From NCBI GenBank assembly GCA_039796935.1, contig JBDKIV010000317.1, positions 1 through 64,000 of the forward strand: a stretch of DNA of 64,000 bases, in the 5' to 3' direction. The translations under genes were made by a program, and so were the position numbers. A model generated the notes under the pieces. It did not search any database. It saw only the letters and a list, made by a program, of their open reading frames with translations, and was not told the DNA's origin. How positions within the stretch are numbered: the first letter of the stretch is position 1; each line of letters opens with the position of its first letter. Shown one piece after another: positions 17,502 through 25,987 of the stretch. The DNA comes from VFMC01 sp039796935 (lineage in GTDB: Bacteria > Actinomycetota > Acidimicrobiia > Acidimicrobiales > Ilumatobacteraceae).

Positions 17502-17704
17502 GCGACTCGCCCGTCCCTGCCCCGGCGATCTCGCCGATGCCGACCGAGGAGGAGGCCGTGGCGATCATGGCCGCCACCGAAGCGCTGTGGCCGCGGCCGG
17601 TGGTCGTGGTCGACGACTCGCCGCGCCGCGCTCCGGCCTGGCGGTTCAGCGGCCGCTGGTGGGCCCGACCGCTGCCGTCGCGTCGCGACCGCCCGTTCCG
17701 CTGA
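17498..17704 (+). CDS. Acyl-CoA carboxylase epsilon-like subunit
   Basis: A 68-residue protein whose GTG overlaps the beta-subunit stop (GTGA at 17498-17501). MPTEEEAVAIMAATEALW followed after a short linker by APAWRFSGRWWARP matches the small actinobacterial epsilon subunits. In those, a P-T-x-E-E-x-A helix and a W-R-x-S-x-R-x tail stabilise and activate the alpha-beta carboxylase complex. The tight coupling with the beta gene supports the same role. Sequence is short, so the family call rests on pattern and context. Confidence 0.7.
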   Translation: MSDSPVPAPAISPMPTEEEAVAIMAATEALWPRPVVVVDDSPRRAPAWRFSGRWWARPLPSRRDRPFR

Positions 17705-17735
17705 TCGTCCGTCGGTCGTCCGTCGGTCGCTGCGG
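17705..17735. repeat. 11-bp tandem repeat immediately after a stop codon
   Basis: The unit TCGTCCGTCGG is perfectly duplicated at 17705-17715 and 17716-17726 with a decayed third copy. It starts at the base after the TGA of the epsilon-like gene and ends just before the promoter of the RDD gene. Confidence 0.85.
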
Positions 17736-17755
17736 CATCGGCTACGGTCCGGTGC

Positions 17756-18361
17756 ATGAGCATGCCGCCGCCACCGCCACCACCGTCCGTGCCGGGGACC
17801 CCGCCCATGTATCCGAGCGGCGGACCGGGTTCGGCCCCGCCGCCCCCGTACGGGTACCAGCCGGGCGGGTCGGGTGCGGTGGCCTATGCCGGGTTCGGTG
17901 CGCGCCTCGGCGGCTATCTCCTCGACGGCCTGTTGTACGGGTTGGTCGCCCTCGTGTTCGTCATCCCGGCGGTGATCCTCGGTGTCATGGCGTTCGACGA
18001 CTGTCAGACCTACACCGATGCCGATGGCATGACGAGTCTCGAGTGCGGTCCTGGTGAACTGAACGGCGGCCTGCTCGCTGCCGGGATCCTGATCGGCGTG
18101 ATCGGCTACATCATCATCGCCGTCGTCTACATCCGGGCGTTGGGTCGCACGGGGCAGACCTGGGGCCGCAAGATCGTCGGCATCAAGGTGGTCGGCAAAG
18201 AGTCCGGCCAGCCGCTCGGTGTGGGCAAGGCGATCGGGCGGACGCTCGTCGAGGTGATCGTGTCGGGCAACTGCATCCTCGGGTACCTGTGGATGCTGTG
18301 GGACCGCGACAAGCAGACGTGGCACGACAAGATCGTGAGTTCCGTCGTCGTCAAGACCTGA
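17756..18361 (+). CDS. RDD-family membrane protein
   Basis: A 201-residue protein with a Pro/Gly-rich cytoplasmic N-terminus (about 45 residues), then GFGARLGGYLLDGLLYGLVA, which carries the Arg-Asp pair characteristic of RDD domains, a second helix around LLAAGILIGVIGYIIIAVV, the TWGRKIVGIKVV segment and a final LWDRDKQTWHDKIVSSVVV. RDD proteins are small multi-pass proteins of uncertain function, some linked to ion exchange. An insert between the first two helices has two cysteines (DDCQT and LECGPG) that could form a disulfide outside. TACGGT (17743-17748) lies 7 bases before the ATG. Confidence 0.85.
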   Translation: MSMPPPPPPPSVPGTPPMYPSGGPGSAPPPPYGYQPGGSGAVAYAGFGARLGGYLLDGLLYGLVALVFVIPAVILGVMAFDDCQTYTDADGMTSLECGPGELNGGLLAAGILIGVIGYIIIAVVYIRALGRTGQTWGRKIVGIKVVGKESGQPLGVGKAIGRTLVEVIVSGNCILGYLWMLWDRDKQTWHDKIVSSVVVKT

Positions 18362-18419
18362 CGCACGCGACGCCGGCCGTCGCCGCCGCCGCCGCTCGGG
18401 CCGGGCTACCATCGACCGC

Positions 18420-19415
18420 GTGGACATCACCACGGTGGCGGACGACCTGATCGTTGCTCACGACGGCCATGCGGTCTACCGCATCGAGGGCCTCGAACCC
18501 GAGACCGTGCACACCGTCGAGGGTTGGTCGGTCCGTACCCTGCCTCGTCCCGGTGGCGAGCTGCTCTGCCGGTTCGGCACCGTCAACGACGTGCACTTCG
18601 GTGAGACCGAGTGCGGACGGATCGACGACGACCCGCAGGGCCCGATCCAGCGTGCTGCGCCCGGCGAGCCGCCGTACCCCGAGACGATGAACCGTGCTGC
18701 GGCCGACGAGATGTCGGCCGCCGACCTCGCTGCGGTGTTCGTGAAGGGCGATCTCTCGGTCGACGGTCGACCCGACGAGTGGGCGGCGTTCGAGGCCTGC
18801 TATCGCGACACCTTCGGTGCCCGGCTCCACGTGGTCCGCGGCAACCACGACTCGTACCACGCTCAGGACGCGTACGCCGGTGATCAGTGGGTCGAGCTCC
18901 CCGGTGTGGCGGTCGCCCTGATGGACACGGCGATCCCGACCAAGACCACGGGTTGGCTCGATCCTCATCAGTTGGAGTGGCTCGACGAGCGTGCTGCCCG
19001 CTCGGATCGTCCGGTGGTCGTGATGGGTCACCATCAACAGTGGACCGGCGGCAACCGCAGCGACGACTACTTCGGTCTCCACCCCGACCCGAGCGACGGC
19101 CTCACCGAGGTGATGATGCGCCGGTCGCAGGTGGTCGCCTACACGGCCGGACACACCCACCGGCACCGACGTCGGCTGTTGCCCAACGGGGTTCCGTCGA
19201 TCGAGGTCGGGTGCGTGAAGGACTTTCCCGGCACCTGGGCCGAGTACCGGGTGTACGAGGGAGGGATCATGCAGGTCGTGCACCGCATGTCGTCACCCGA
19301 GGCGCTCGCGTGGAGCGAGCGCTGTCGACGTCTCTACAGCGACTTCGGCATCGACTACGAGAGCTACGCGCTCGGGAGTTTGGCCGACCGTTGCTTCGTC
19401 ATCGGTCTGCGTTGA
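18420..19415 (+). CDS. Calcineurin-like metallophosphoesterase
   Basis: A 331-residue enzyme with all the metal-binding motifs of the family in order: NDVHFG (D-x-H), VKGDLS (G-D), RGNHDS (G-N-H-D), MGHHQQW (G-H) and AGHTHRHR (G-H-T-H). An N-terminal domain of about 60 residues (HTVEGWSVRTLPRPGGELL) precedes the catalytic core, as in 3',5'-cyclic nucleotide phosphodiesterase relatives. Substrate is not predictable; cyclic nucleotides and phospholipid diesters are possible. The GTG lies 7 bases after TACCAT (18407-18412). No operon partner is evident. Confidence 0.85.
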   Translation: MDITTVADDLIVAHDGHAVYRIEGLEPETVHTVEGWSVRTLPRPGGELLCRFGTVNDVHFGETECGRIDDDPQGPIQRAAPGEPPYPETMNRAAADEMSAADLAAVFVKGDLSVDGRPDEWAAFEACYRDTFGARLHVVRGNHDSYHAQDAYAGDQWVELPGVAVALMDTAIPTKTTGWLDPHQLEWLDERAARSDRPVVVMGHHQQWTGGNRSDDYFGLHPDPSDGLTEVMMRRSQVVAYTAGHTHRHRRRLLPNGVPSIEVGCVKDFPGTWAEYRVYEGGIMQVVHRMSSPEALAWSERCRRLYSDFGIDYESYALGSLADRCFVIGLR

Positions 19416-19491
19416 GCGGTCCGGTGGGTTGGCTCGGTCGCTTCGCCGGCGTGGCGGCGGCCGAGGTTGTGCCCGGGTGCGGGCGGATCGC

Positions 19492-20628
19492 ATGATGGAC
19501 ACCGTGAACCCCACTCCGTCGGCGCTCGCCGGTCTGCGCGTGATCGATCTGTCGACCGTGCTCGCCGGTCCCAACTGTGCTCGGTACCTCGCCGATTTCG
19601 GAGCCGACGTCATCAAGGTCGAACGCCCCGACACGGGGGACACGCTGCGCAACATGGCCTGGCGTGACCCGCGTGACGGCGTGGGTATGTGGTGGAAGCT
19701 CGTCAACCGCAACAAGCGCACGATCGCCCTCGACCTGAAGGACGCCGCCGACCGGGCCGTGCTGCTCGGGTTGGTCGACGAGGCGCACGTGCTGGTCGAG
19801 AACTTCCGGCCGGGCACGCTCGAACGGCTCGATCTCGGCCCCGACGTCTTGCACGAACGCAACCCGCAGTTGGTGGTGACGAGGGTGACCGGGTTCGGGC
19901 AGGACGGTCCGTACTCGGGCCGGGCCGGGTTCGCCACCATCGCCGAATCGATGTCGGGTCTCGCCTCGATCAGCGGTGAGCCCGGCGGACAACCGCTCCT
20001 CCCTGCGATTGCGCTCACCGACGAGGTCACCGGTCTGGTCGGTGCATTTGCAACGATGGTCGCACTGCACAGCGGGGTCGGTCAGGTGGTCGACGTGTCA
20101 TTGCTCGAGAGCGTGTTCCAGATCATGGGTCCGCTCGCCTCGCTGTACGGGTTGACGGGCGAGATGCAGCAGCGGCTCGGCGCCGGGCTCCCGTACACCG
20201 TTCCGCGAGGCACGTACCGCTGTAGCGATGGTGCGTGGGTCGGTGTGTCGACCAGTGCCGACAGCGTCGCTCGTCGGGTGATGGCCCTGCTCGGCGTCGG
20301 CGACGACGAGCGCTTTGCGTCGTTCGCCGGGCGTATGGCCCACCGGGACGAGCTCGAGACGATCATGCGCGACTGGTGCGCAGTGCGCACGCAGGCCGAG
20401 GTGATCGAGGCGTTCACGTCGGCCGAGGCCGCGATCGGGCCGGTGATGGACATGGCCGACATCGCGAGCGACCCGCACTATGCGGCACGCGACGCGATCG
20501 TCGAGGTGGACGGCACGCCGATGCAGGGCATCGTCGCCAAACTGAGTGCCACACCGGGCGCCGTCAAGTGGTCGGGACGCCCCATCGACGCCGACGGCGA
20601 CGACATCCGTGCCAACGGCTGGGGCTGA
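19492..20628 (+). CDS. CaiB/BaiF family (class III) CoA-transferase
   Basis: A 378-residue enzyme of typical length. LAGLRVIDLSTVLAGPNCAR, ADVIKVERPDTGDTLR, NKRTIALDLKD and ALTDEVTGLVGAFATM are standard signatures. The aspartate in the last motif region is the nucleophile that forms the aspartyl-CoA anhydride in this family. It transfers CoA between acyl groups; the acid substrate cannot be deduced. Start choice among ATG 19492, ATG 19495 and GTG 19504 is open, because no ribosome binding site or TANNNT box stands out. The downstream copper chaperone gene converges on it 3 bp away. Confidence 0.85.
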   Translation: MMDTVNPTPSALAGLRVIDLSTVLAGPNCARYLADFGADVIKVERPDTGDTLRNMAWRDPRDGVGMWWKLVNRNKRTIALDLKDAADRAVLLGLVDEAHVLVENFRPGTLERLDLGPDVLHERNPQLVVTRVTGFGQDGPYSGRAGFATIAESMSGLASISGEPGGQPLLPAIALTDEVTGLVGAFATMVALHSGVGQVVDVSLLESVFQIMGPLASLYGLTGEMQQRLGAGLPYTVPRGTYRCSDGAWVGVSTSADSVARRVMALLGVGDDERFASFAGRMAHRDELETIMRDWCAVRTQAEVIEAFTSAEAAIGPVMDMADIASDPHYAARDAIVEVDGTPMQGIVAKLSATPGAVKWSGRPIDADGDDIRANGWG

Positions 20629-20631
20629 CGT

Positions 20632-21120
20632 TCAAGCCGGCGGGTTGTCGGCGACGGTCACATCGACGACGAGCTCGCGGCCCGACGAGAACCCGAGCAC
20701 CAGTTCGAACCGGTCGCCGAGTTCGAGCGGTTCGGTGAGGTCGATCAGCATGAGGTGGTTGCCGCCGGGCTCGAACACGAGCGGCTCACCGACGCCGAGT
20801 TCGAACTGTTCGACGCTGCCCATCGAGAACACCTCTGCATCGCCACCCCCGTGCGAGTGCGATCCGCCGCCGTCGGTGACGGTCGTTGCGTGCATCTCGA
20901 CGTCCGACGCGATCGACTCGTCGACGCTGGCAGACACGAGGGTGTCGGCGATGTCGGTCGACAGGTCGAGATAGATCACGCCACTGTCGGCCCCGCCAGG
21001 GGTCGGACGGGACCACGCCGAGCGTGCTGCGAACACCGCGCTGTCCGAGCCGCACGCGCTGACGGCGAGCAGGGCGCCCATGGCAGCGACGGTGGCGGCG
21101 CGACCGACGCGCACGCTCAT
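20632..21120 (-). CDS. PCu(A)C copper chaperone lipoprotein
   Basis: A 162-residue secreted protein with lipobox VSACGS near residue 22. The domain has the copper ligands in the expected order: VEMHATT, then a long His/Gly-rich loop (SHSHGGG), FSMG and finally GNHLMLI, the H-x-M end of the H-M-x(n)-M-x(n)-H-x-M motif. Such proteins bind Cu(I) outside the membrane and deliver it, for example to cytochrome oxidase CuA. Its ATG overlaps the stop of the PepSY gene upstream (21117-21120), so both form one operon. Ser/His-rich insertion in the loop may raise metal capacity. Confidence 0.85.
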   Translation of the reverse strand: MSVRVGRAATVAAMGALLAVSACGSDSAVFAARSAWSRPTPGGADSGVIYLDLSTDIADTLVSASVDESIASDVEMHATTVTDGGGSHSHGGGDAEVFSMGSVEQFELGVGEPLVFEPGGNHLMLIDLTEPLELGDRFELVLGFSSGRELVVDVTVADNPPA

Positions 21121-22685
21121 GACGACCGTGCCGGCTGGCCGAAGAACGATCGGAGTGGCCCCACCCGGCGGATGACGAAACGGTCGATGCCCAGGATCAC
21201 GAGTGCCGTGACCGCCCACTGCGGGAACACGACGGCGAGCAGGCACGCGCACAGCGCGAGCTGCTTCGAGAGCCGAACATCGACCGGACGACGCGGCAGG
21301 CCGAGCGAACCAGGACGGCGACGCTTCCAGAACATCACGAAGCCGCTGATGATCGACCAGATCGAGAGCACGCACAGCAGGGTCATGAAGATGCGCGACA
21401 CGATCCCGAGCTGCGTGCCCATGTGCGTGCTGACGAGATAGTCCATGCCTCGAGCGATGGTACCCACGCCGTAGACGGACTGCTCGGCGAGCGTCTCCCC
21501 CGAGAACTGGTCGAGGAAGACGTCGCGTGCCTCGCCGGTCTTGCGGGGCCACGAGTTGTAGAGCGTGAACGCACCGTAGACCGGGTTGCCGGCCTCGTCG
21601 GCGCTGTTCGACGGGAACGAGATCGTGTAGCCGGGCTTCATCCCTTCGGTGGCTGCGATCGCTGCGACGTCGTCGAGGGAGAGCGGCGCGGGCATCGTTG
21701 CATCGGCCGGCGGGGCGTAGCTCGCCGGGATCGGGAAGTCGCCGGTGTTCCACGGGATCTGGTTGCCGAGCCGGTCGAGGTCACCGCGGACACCCAGGCT
21801 GCTGGCCGGTGCGTCGACGTACTCGCCCGGGGTGAGGGTGTCCGCCAGCGAGCTGAACTGCTCGGACCAGTAGGTCGACCAGGCCAGACCGGACACGATG
21901 GTGAGCGCCATGACGGCGAACATGAGGACGCCTCCGGTGCCATGGAGATCTCTCCATCGGGCGCGGCCCGAGACGCCGCGACGGATGAACCAGTTCCGTC
22001 GAACGGCGCTCTGCACTCGCGAGCGTCGTGGGAACCAGAGATACAGGCCGGACATGACGAGCACGAGCGTCCAGACCCCGAGGATCTCGAGGACGAGGTC
22101 GCCGAGCACGTAGTCGCGCATCACCGGGCCACCGTCCCACAGGGCGGCGACGGCGGGGAGCGGCACGGTGATCGAGTCGTTGTTGAGATGCCCGTGCAGA
22201 CGGTTGGAGAAGGCGACGATGCCGCCCGACGGCTCGGCGTCGCCGAGCACCTCGGCCGTGTACGGGTCGACGAACACCCAGAGCCCGTCGGCGCTGCCGT
22301 CCTCGACGAAGAAACGGGTCGTCCGGGCTTCGTCAGCCGGGGGAGTGACGTCGAGCACGGTGCCGTCCGGGTAGGCGATCTCGACTGCGGCGGCTTGATC
22401 GTCGAGCGACACGGCGGTCGCCGATGCGCTCGGTGCCTCGACCGAGCGAAGATCGGACTGGGTGAGGTCCTGGATCGGCTGCGTGTAGAGGATCACCAGG
22501 CCGGTGACCGCCATCACGAGGATGAACGGCATGGCGAACATGCCGGCGTAGAAGTGCATTCGCCAGATCGACCGCCACTGCCGGTTCGACGAACCGGAGT
22601 CCGATCCGGGGGCCGACTCGGTGGCGGGGTCGCAGTCGCGCTCGGCGGTGTCGCTGCCGTCGGCAGCATCGCTGAGGGTGGTCAT
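21117..22685 (-). CDS. PepSY-associated transmembrane protein
   Basis: A 522-residue membrane protein with four helices in the PepSY-TM arrangement: RMHFYAGMFAMPFILVMAV at the N-terminus, EILGVWTLVLVMSGLYLWFP, LHGTGGVLMFAVMALTIVSG and a terminal cluster beginning IFMTLLCVLSIWSIISG. Two extracytoplasmic PepSY-like domains lie between helices. Members are linked to iron or copper reduction and uptake (FsrB/PiuB-like). The overlap with a PCu(A)C gene suggests copper handling here. A GGAG lies 9 bases upstream of the ATG. The preceding intergenic region has a perfect inverted repeat at 22754-22768 that may be its operator. Confidence 0.85.
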   Translation of the reverse strand: MTTLSDAADGSDTAERDCDPATESAPGSDSGSSNRQWRSIWRMHFYAGMFAMPFILVMAVTGLVILYTQPIQDLTQSDLRSVEAPSASATAVSLDDQAAAVEIAYPDGTVLDVTPPADEARTTRFFVEDGSADGLWVFVDPYTAEVLGDAEPSGGIVAFSNRLHGHLNNDSITVPLPAVAALWDGGPVMRDYVLGDLVLEILGVWTLVLVMSGLYLWFPRRSRVQSAVRRNWFIRRGVSGRARWRDLHGTGGVLMFAVMALTIVSGLAWSTYWSEQFSSLADTLTPGEYVDAPASSLGVRGDLDRLGNQIPWNTGDFPIPASYAPPADATMPAPLSLDDVAAIAATEGMKPGYTISFPSNSADEAGNPVYGAFTLYNSWPRKTGEARDVFLDQFSGETLAEQSVYGVGTIARGMDYLVSTHMGTQLGIVSRIFMTLLCVLSIWSIISGFVMFWKRRRPGSLGLPRRPVDVRLSKQLALCACLLAVVFPQWAVTALVILGIDRFVIRRVGPLRSFFGQPARSS

Positions 22686-22753
22686 GTCGTCGTCTCCTCG
22701 TCATCACCCGGGCGGCTCGGTGTGCGCCTGGTCGATGATGGGTCGCTCGAACG

Positions 22754-22768
22754 TGGAACGAAGTTCCA
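22754..22768. promoter_or_regulatory. Perfect inverted repeat, candidate operator upstream of the PepSY-PCu(A)C operon
   Basis: TGGAAC-GAA-GTTCCA lies 69 bp upstream of the PepSY start and is followed by the smaller palindrome AAGGTCCTT. A compact 6-3-6 dyad in this position is typical of a repressor site. I do not match it to a named regulator. Confidence 0.4.
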
Positions 22769-22797
22769 AGGTCCTTCGACATCGTGACGAACGACCC

Positions 22798-22816
22798 GGC
22801 CCGAACCGATCGGGCC
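22798..22816 (-). terminator. Hairpin downstream of msrA, possible terminator
   Basis: GGCCCGA (22798-22804) and TCGGGCC (22810-22816) pair perfectly around a 5-base loop, 27 bp after the msrA stop. No run of U follows on the minus strand, so it is at best a U-less terminator. Confidence 0.35.
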
Positions 22817-22842
22817 CGTGGTACCCCGCGGCCGTCAGGCGC

Positions 22843-23490
22843 TCAGGTGCTGAGGCCGACCGGGCAGCTGACGCCGGTTCCGCCGATGCCGCAGTAACCG
22901 TTCGGGTTCTTGGCGAGGTACTGCTGGTGGTAGGGCTCGGCGTAGTAGAACGGGCCCGCCGCAGCGATCTCGGTGGAGATCGACCCGTAGCCGGCGGCCG
23001 CCAGGCGTTCCTGATATCGGTCGCGGCTCGCCGAGGCGAGCTCGAGGTGACCGTCCGTGGTCGTGTAGATCGCGCTCCGGTACTGCGTGCCGACGTCGTT
23101 GCCCTGACGCATCCCTTGCGTGGGGTCGTGCTGCTCCCAGAACACCTTGAGGAGTTGCTCGTAGCTCACCTGGGCAGGGTCGAACACGACCAGCACGACC
23201 TCGGTGTGGCCGGTGAGTGCCGAGCAGGTCTCTTCATAGGTCGGGTTGGGCGTGAAGCCCCCGGCGTAGCCGACGGCGGTCGACCACACCCCCGGGATCT
23301 GCCAGAACACACGCTCGGCTCCCCAGAAGCAGCCGAGGCCGAACACGGCGGTCTCGAAGCCGTCGGGCCACGGGCCGACCAGTGGGTGACCGTTGACGAA
23401 GTGCGTCTCGGGCACGGGCATCGTCTGATCGGTACGACCGGGCAGTGCATCGGCCGGGTCGACCATCACCGTCTTCTTGCTCCAGAACAT
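22843..23490 (-). CDS. msrA: Peptide-methionine (S)-S-oxide reductase MsrA
   Basis: A 215-residue MsrA with catalytic Cys54 in GLGCFWGAER, the GYAGGFTPNPTYEETCS and VVLVVFDPAQVSY segments, WEQHDPTQGMRQGNDVGTQYRS, and resolving cysteines near the C-terminus (GYCGIGG and VSCPVG). It reduces methionine sulfoxide in oxidised proteins. The N-terminal 45 residues extend beyond the catalytic core, as in many actinobacterial MsrAs. AAAGGGG at good spacing precedes the ATG. It is divergent from a GNAT gene whose -10 box lies between them. Confidence 0.95.
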   Translation of the reverse strand: MFWSKKTVMVDPADALPGRTDQTMPVPETHFVNGHPLVGPWPDGFETAVFGLGCFWGAERVFWQIPGVWSTAVGYAGGFTPNPTYEETCSALTGHTEVVLVVFDPAQVSYEQLLKVFWEQHDPTQGMRQGNDVGTQYRSAIYTTTDGHLELASASRDRYQERLAAAGYGSISTEIAAAGPFYYAEPYHQQYLAKNPNGYCGIGGTGVSCPVGLST

Positions 23491-23525
23491 GTGGACCCCT
23501 TTCGAGCTGCGTACATTCTGCGCTC

Positions 23526-24008
23526 GTGATCATTCGTGATGTCAGATCGGACGAGCTCGGCGCGGCGCTCGCGCTCAACAACGCCAACGTACCCGCCCTC
23601 AACGAGCTGGACGCGGCGGAGATCGACCGGCTGCACGCGATGAGCATCGTGTCGCTCGCCGCCGAGGTCGACGGCTCGTTCGCGGGCTTCTGCATCGTGA
23701 TGGGCCCGGGTGCCGACTACGCCAGCCTCAACTACACCTGGTTCTCGCGCCGCCACGACCGTTTCGCCTACCTCGACCGCATCGCTGTCGACCCGGCGTT
23801 TCGTCGCTACGGCATCGGCCGCGGGTTCTATGCCGAACTCCAGCATCGCCTCGAGGGTCAGTGGCCGGTGCTGTGCTGCGAGGTCAACGTCCGGCCGCGT
23901 AACGACGTGTCGCTCGAGTTCCACCACACGGTGGGGTTCCGCGAGGTGGGCCAGCAGGACACCGACGGTGGGAAGAAGACCGTGTCGCTGCTCGAACTAC
24001 CCCTCTGA
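23526..24008 (+). CDS. GNAT family N-acetyltransferase
   Basis: A 160-residue acetyltransferase. FAYLDRIAVDPAFRRYGIGRGFY contains the family motif A with the R-x-x-G-I-G acetyl-CoA loop; FCIVMGPGADY and LEFHHTVGFREVG are the flanking elements. This arrangement resembles small-molecule or protein N-acetyltransferases; the substrate is unknown. The GTG at 23526 lies 8 bases after TACATT (23512-23517), which selects this start over an upstream ATG at 23445 that would overlap msrA. Confidence 0.8.
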   Translation: MIIRDVRSDELGAALALNNANVPALNELDAAEIDRLHAMSIVSLAAEVDGSFAGFCIVMGPGADYASLNYTWFSRRHDRFAYLDRIAVDPAFRRYGIGRGFYAELQHRLEGQWPVLCCEVNVRPRNDVSLEFHHTVGFREVGQQDTDGGKKTVSLLELPL

Positions 24009-24035
24009 CCCCGGCACCCACCGGCACCGGGTCGG

Positions 24036-24815
24036 TCAGCGACGGTCCTGCAGGAAACGGAAGCGGTCGCGCACGGCAGCCACGTGCTCGGCCGAGATGT
24101 CGGCCAACAGGATGCTCTCGGTGTGCGCAGCCGAGGCGAGCACCTCGCCCAACGGATCGATGATCCGGCTGTCGCCCGAGTAGGCGAGCGTGCCGCCGGT
24201 GCCGACCCGGTTGCAGCCGATCACGTATGCCTGGTTCTCGATGGCTCGCGCCTGCAACAGGCTCATCCAGTGTGTGCGCCGGCTCTCGGGCCAGTTGGCC
24301 GGCACCAGGTAGACGTCGGTGGTGGATGCGAGCTGCCAGAACTCGTCGGCGAATCGAAGGTCGTAGCAGACGAAGAGGGTGAAGCGAAGCCCGTCGATGG
24401 TGACCTGGGTGAACCGGTCGCCGGCACGGAAGTGACGGTCTTCGCCTGCGTAGGTGAACGGGTGGATCTTGCGGTAGCGGTGCATCTGGCCATCGGGTCC
24501 GGCCAGCACGAAGCTGTTGTGGGGACGCTGGTCGTCGGCCGTGGCGTCCGGGTGGATCTCGGGGCACGAGCCGCCCACCCACACACCGTGCGTGCGTGCC
24601 TGCTCGGCGAGGAACTGCGACGACGGCCCACCCTCGGGTTCGCCGAGGTCGTCGCGGTCGGTGGCGAAGCCGGTCGAGAAGGTCTCGGACAGCAGCACCA
24701 GACGGGCGCCCGAGGCGGCAGCGCCGGCGATCAGCGGAGCCAGGTGGGCGAAGTTGGCCGTGCGGTCGCACCACGCGATGTCGTGCTGGACGGCGGCGAT
24801 CCGGAACGTCGTCAT
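24036..24815 (-). CDS. Carbon-nitrogen hydrolase, omega-amidase-like
   Basis: A 259-residue nitrilase-superfamily enzyme with the Glu-Lys-Cys triad: Glu44 in LLSETFSTG, Lys116 in YRKIHPF and Cys150 in LFVCYDLRF. LVPANWPESRRTHW and QARAIENQAYVIGCNRVG are typical of omega-amidases, which hydrolyse alpha-ketoglutaramate or 2-oxosuccinamate. Its ATG overlaps the stop of the aminotransferase upstream by 4 bases. A KAT/GTK-type aminotransferase coupled to an omega-amidase is a known pairing that makes glutamine-dependent transamination irreversible; I infer that role here from context. Confidence 0.85.
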   Translation of the reverse strand: MTTFRIAAVQHDIAWCDRTANFAHLAPLIAGAAASGARLVLLSETFSTGFATDRDDLGEPEGGPSSQFLAEQARTHGVWVGGSCPEIHPDATADDQRPHNSFVLAGPDGQMHRYRKIHPFTYAGEDRHFRAGDRFTQVTIDGLRFTLFVCYDLRFADEFWQLASTTDVYLVPANWPESRRTHWMSLLQARAIENQAYVIGCNRVGTGGTLAYSGDSRIIDPLGEVLASAAHTESILLADISAEHVAAVRDRFRFLQDRR

Positions 24816-25987
24816 GAAGCACACAGTCCTTTCAGGCGGGTCACGGCCTCGTCGAGCACCTCGGGTCGTTTGCAGAACGCGAACCGGACCAGATGCCTGC
24901 CCTCGTGGCGGTTCATGTAGAAGACCTCGTTGGGGATCGCCACCACACCGCAGCGGTGGGGGAGTTCGCGGCAGAACGCCATGCCGTCGCCGTCGGCGCG
25001 CAGCGGCCGGACATCGACCGTGACGAAGTACGTGCCGTGGGTCGGGTAGACGTCGAAGCCTGCGTCGACGAGGCCGGGCAGCAGCCGGTCGCGTTTGGCC
25101 TGGAGGTCTGCTGCGAACCAGTCGAAGTACTCGTCGCCGAGGCCGAGACCGACCGCGATCGCCGGCTGGAACGGACCGCCGTTCACGAAGGTGAGGAACT
25201 GCTTGGCCGTCTTTGCGGCCGCTACCAGCGCTGGCGGCCCACACAGCCAACCGATCTTCCAGCCGGTGGTGTTGAAGGTCTTGCCGGCGCTCGAAACGCT
25301 GAGGGTGCGCTCACGCATGCCCGGCAGGGTGGCCATCGCGATGTGTCGGGCGTCGTCGAACACGAGGTGCTCGTAGACCTCGTCGGTCACCACGATGAGG
25401 TCGTGCTCGATCGCGAGGTCGGCGACCATCTGCATCTCGAGGGCATCGAACACCTTGCCGGTGGGATTGTGCGGCGTGTTGAGCAGGAGCAGCTTGGTCT
25501 TGGGTGTGATGGCGGCGCGGAGTTCGTCGGGGTCGAAGCCGTAGTGGGGTGGCCGCAGGGTGACGGGCTTCGCCACGGCACCGGCCATCGCGATGCATGC
25601 CTGGTAGCTGTCGTACATCGGCTCGAACACGACGACCTCGTCGCCGGTGTCGAGCAGTCCGAGCAGTGCGCCGGCCAAGGCTTCCGTGGCGCCAGCCGTG
25701 ACCAACACCTCGCTGTCGGGGTCGAGGTCGAGACCGTAGAAGCGTTGCTGGTGGTTTGCGATCGCCTGGCGCAGTACCGGCATTCCCGGTCCGGGCGGGT
25801 ACTGGTTGAGGCCCCCGTTGATGGCGTCGATCGCGGCGTCGAGCACCTCGCGTGGGCCGTCGGTGTCGGGGAATCCCTGGCCCAGGTTGACGCTCCCGGT
25901 ACTGACGGCCAGCGCCGACATCTCGGCGAAGATGGTGGTGCCGAACCCCTGGAGCTTGGCGGTCAGGTATGGCAGCCGTCCGCTCAT
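24812..25987 (-). CDS. Pyridoxal-phosphate aminotransferase, class I (kynurenine/glutamine transaminase-like)
   Basis: A 391-residue fold-type I aminotransferase. VNLGQGFPDTDGP, LNTPHNPTGKVF, VVTDEVYEHLVFD and SAGKTFNTTGWKIGW (Schiff-base lysine in S-x-G-K) match the KAT/GTK/YbdL subgroup. These use glutamine, methionine or aromatic amino acids with broad keto-acid acceptors. It is the middle gene of a cdd-aminotransferase-amidase operon with 4-base overlaps at both ends. The amidase neighbour suggests glutamine as amino donor. A role in methionine salvage is an alternative. Confidence 0.88.
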   Translation of the reverse strand: MSGRLPYLTAKLQGFGTTIFAEMSALAVSTGSVNLGQGFPDTDGPREVLDAAIDAINGGLNQYPPGPGMPVLRQAIANHQQRFYGLDLDPDSEVLVTAGATEALAGALLGLLDTGDEVVVFEPMYDSYQACIAMAGAVAKPVTLRPPHYGFDPDELRAAITPKTKLLLLNTPHNPTGKVFDALEMQMVADLAIEHDLIVVTDEVYEHLVFDDARHIAMATLPGMRERTLSVSSAGKTFNTTGWKIGWLCGPPALVAAAKTAKQFLTFVNGGPFQPAIAVGLGLGDEYFDWFAADLQAKRDRLLPGLVDAGFDVYPTHGTYFVTVDVRPLRADGDGMAFCRELPHRCGVVAIPNEVFYMNRHEGRHLVRFAFCKRPEVLDEAVTRLKGLCAS

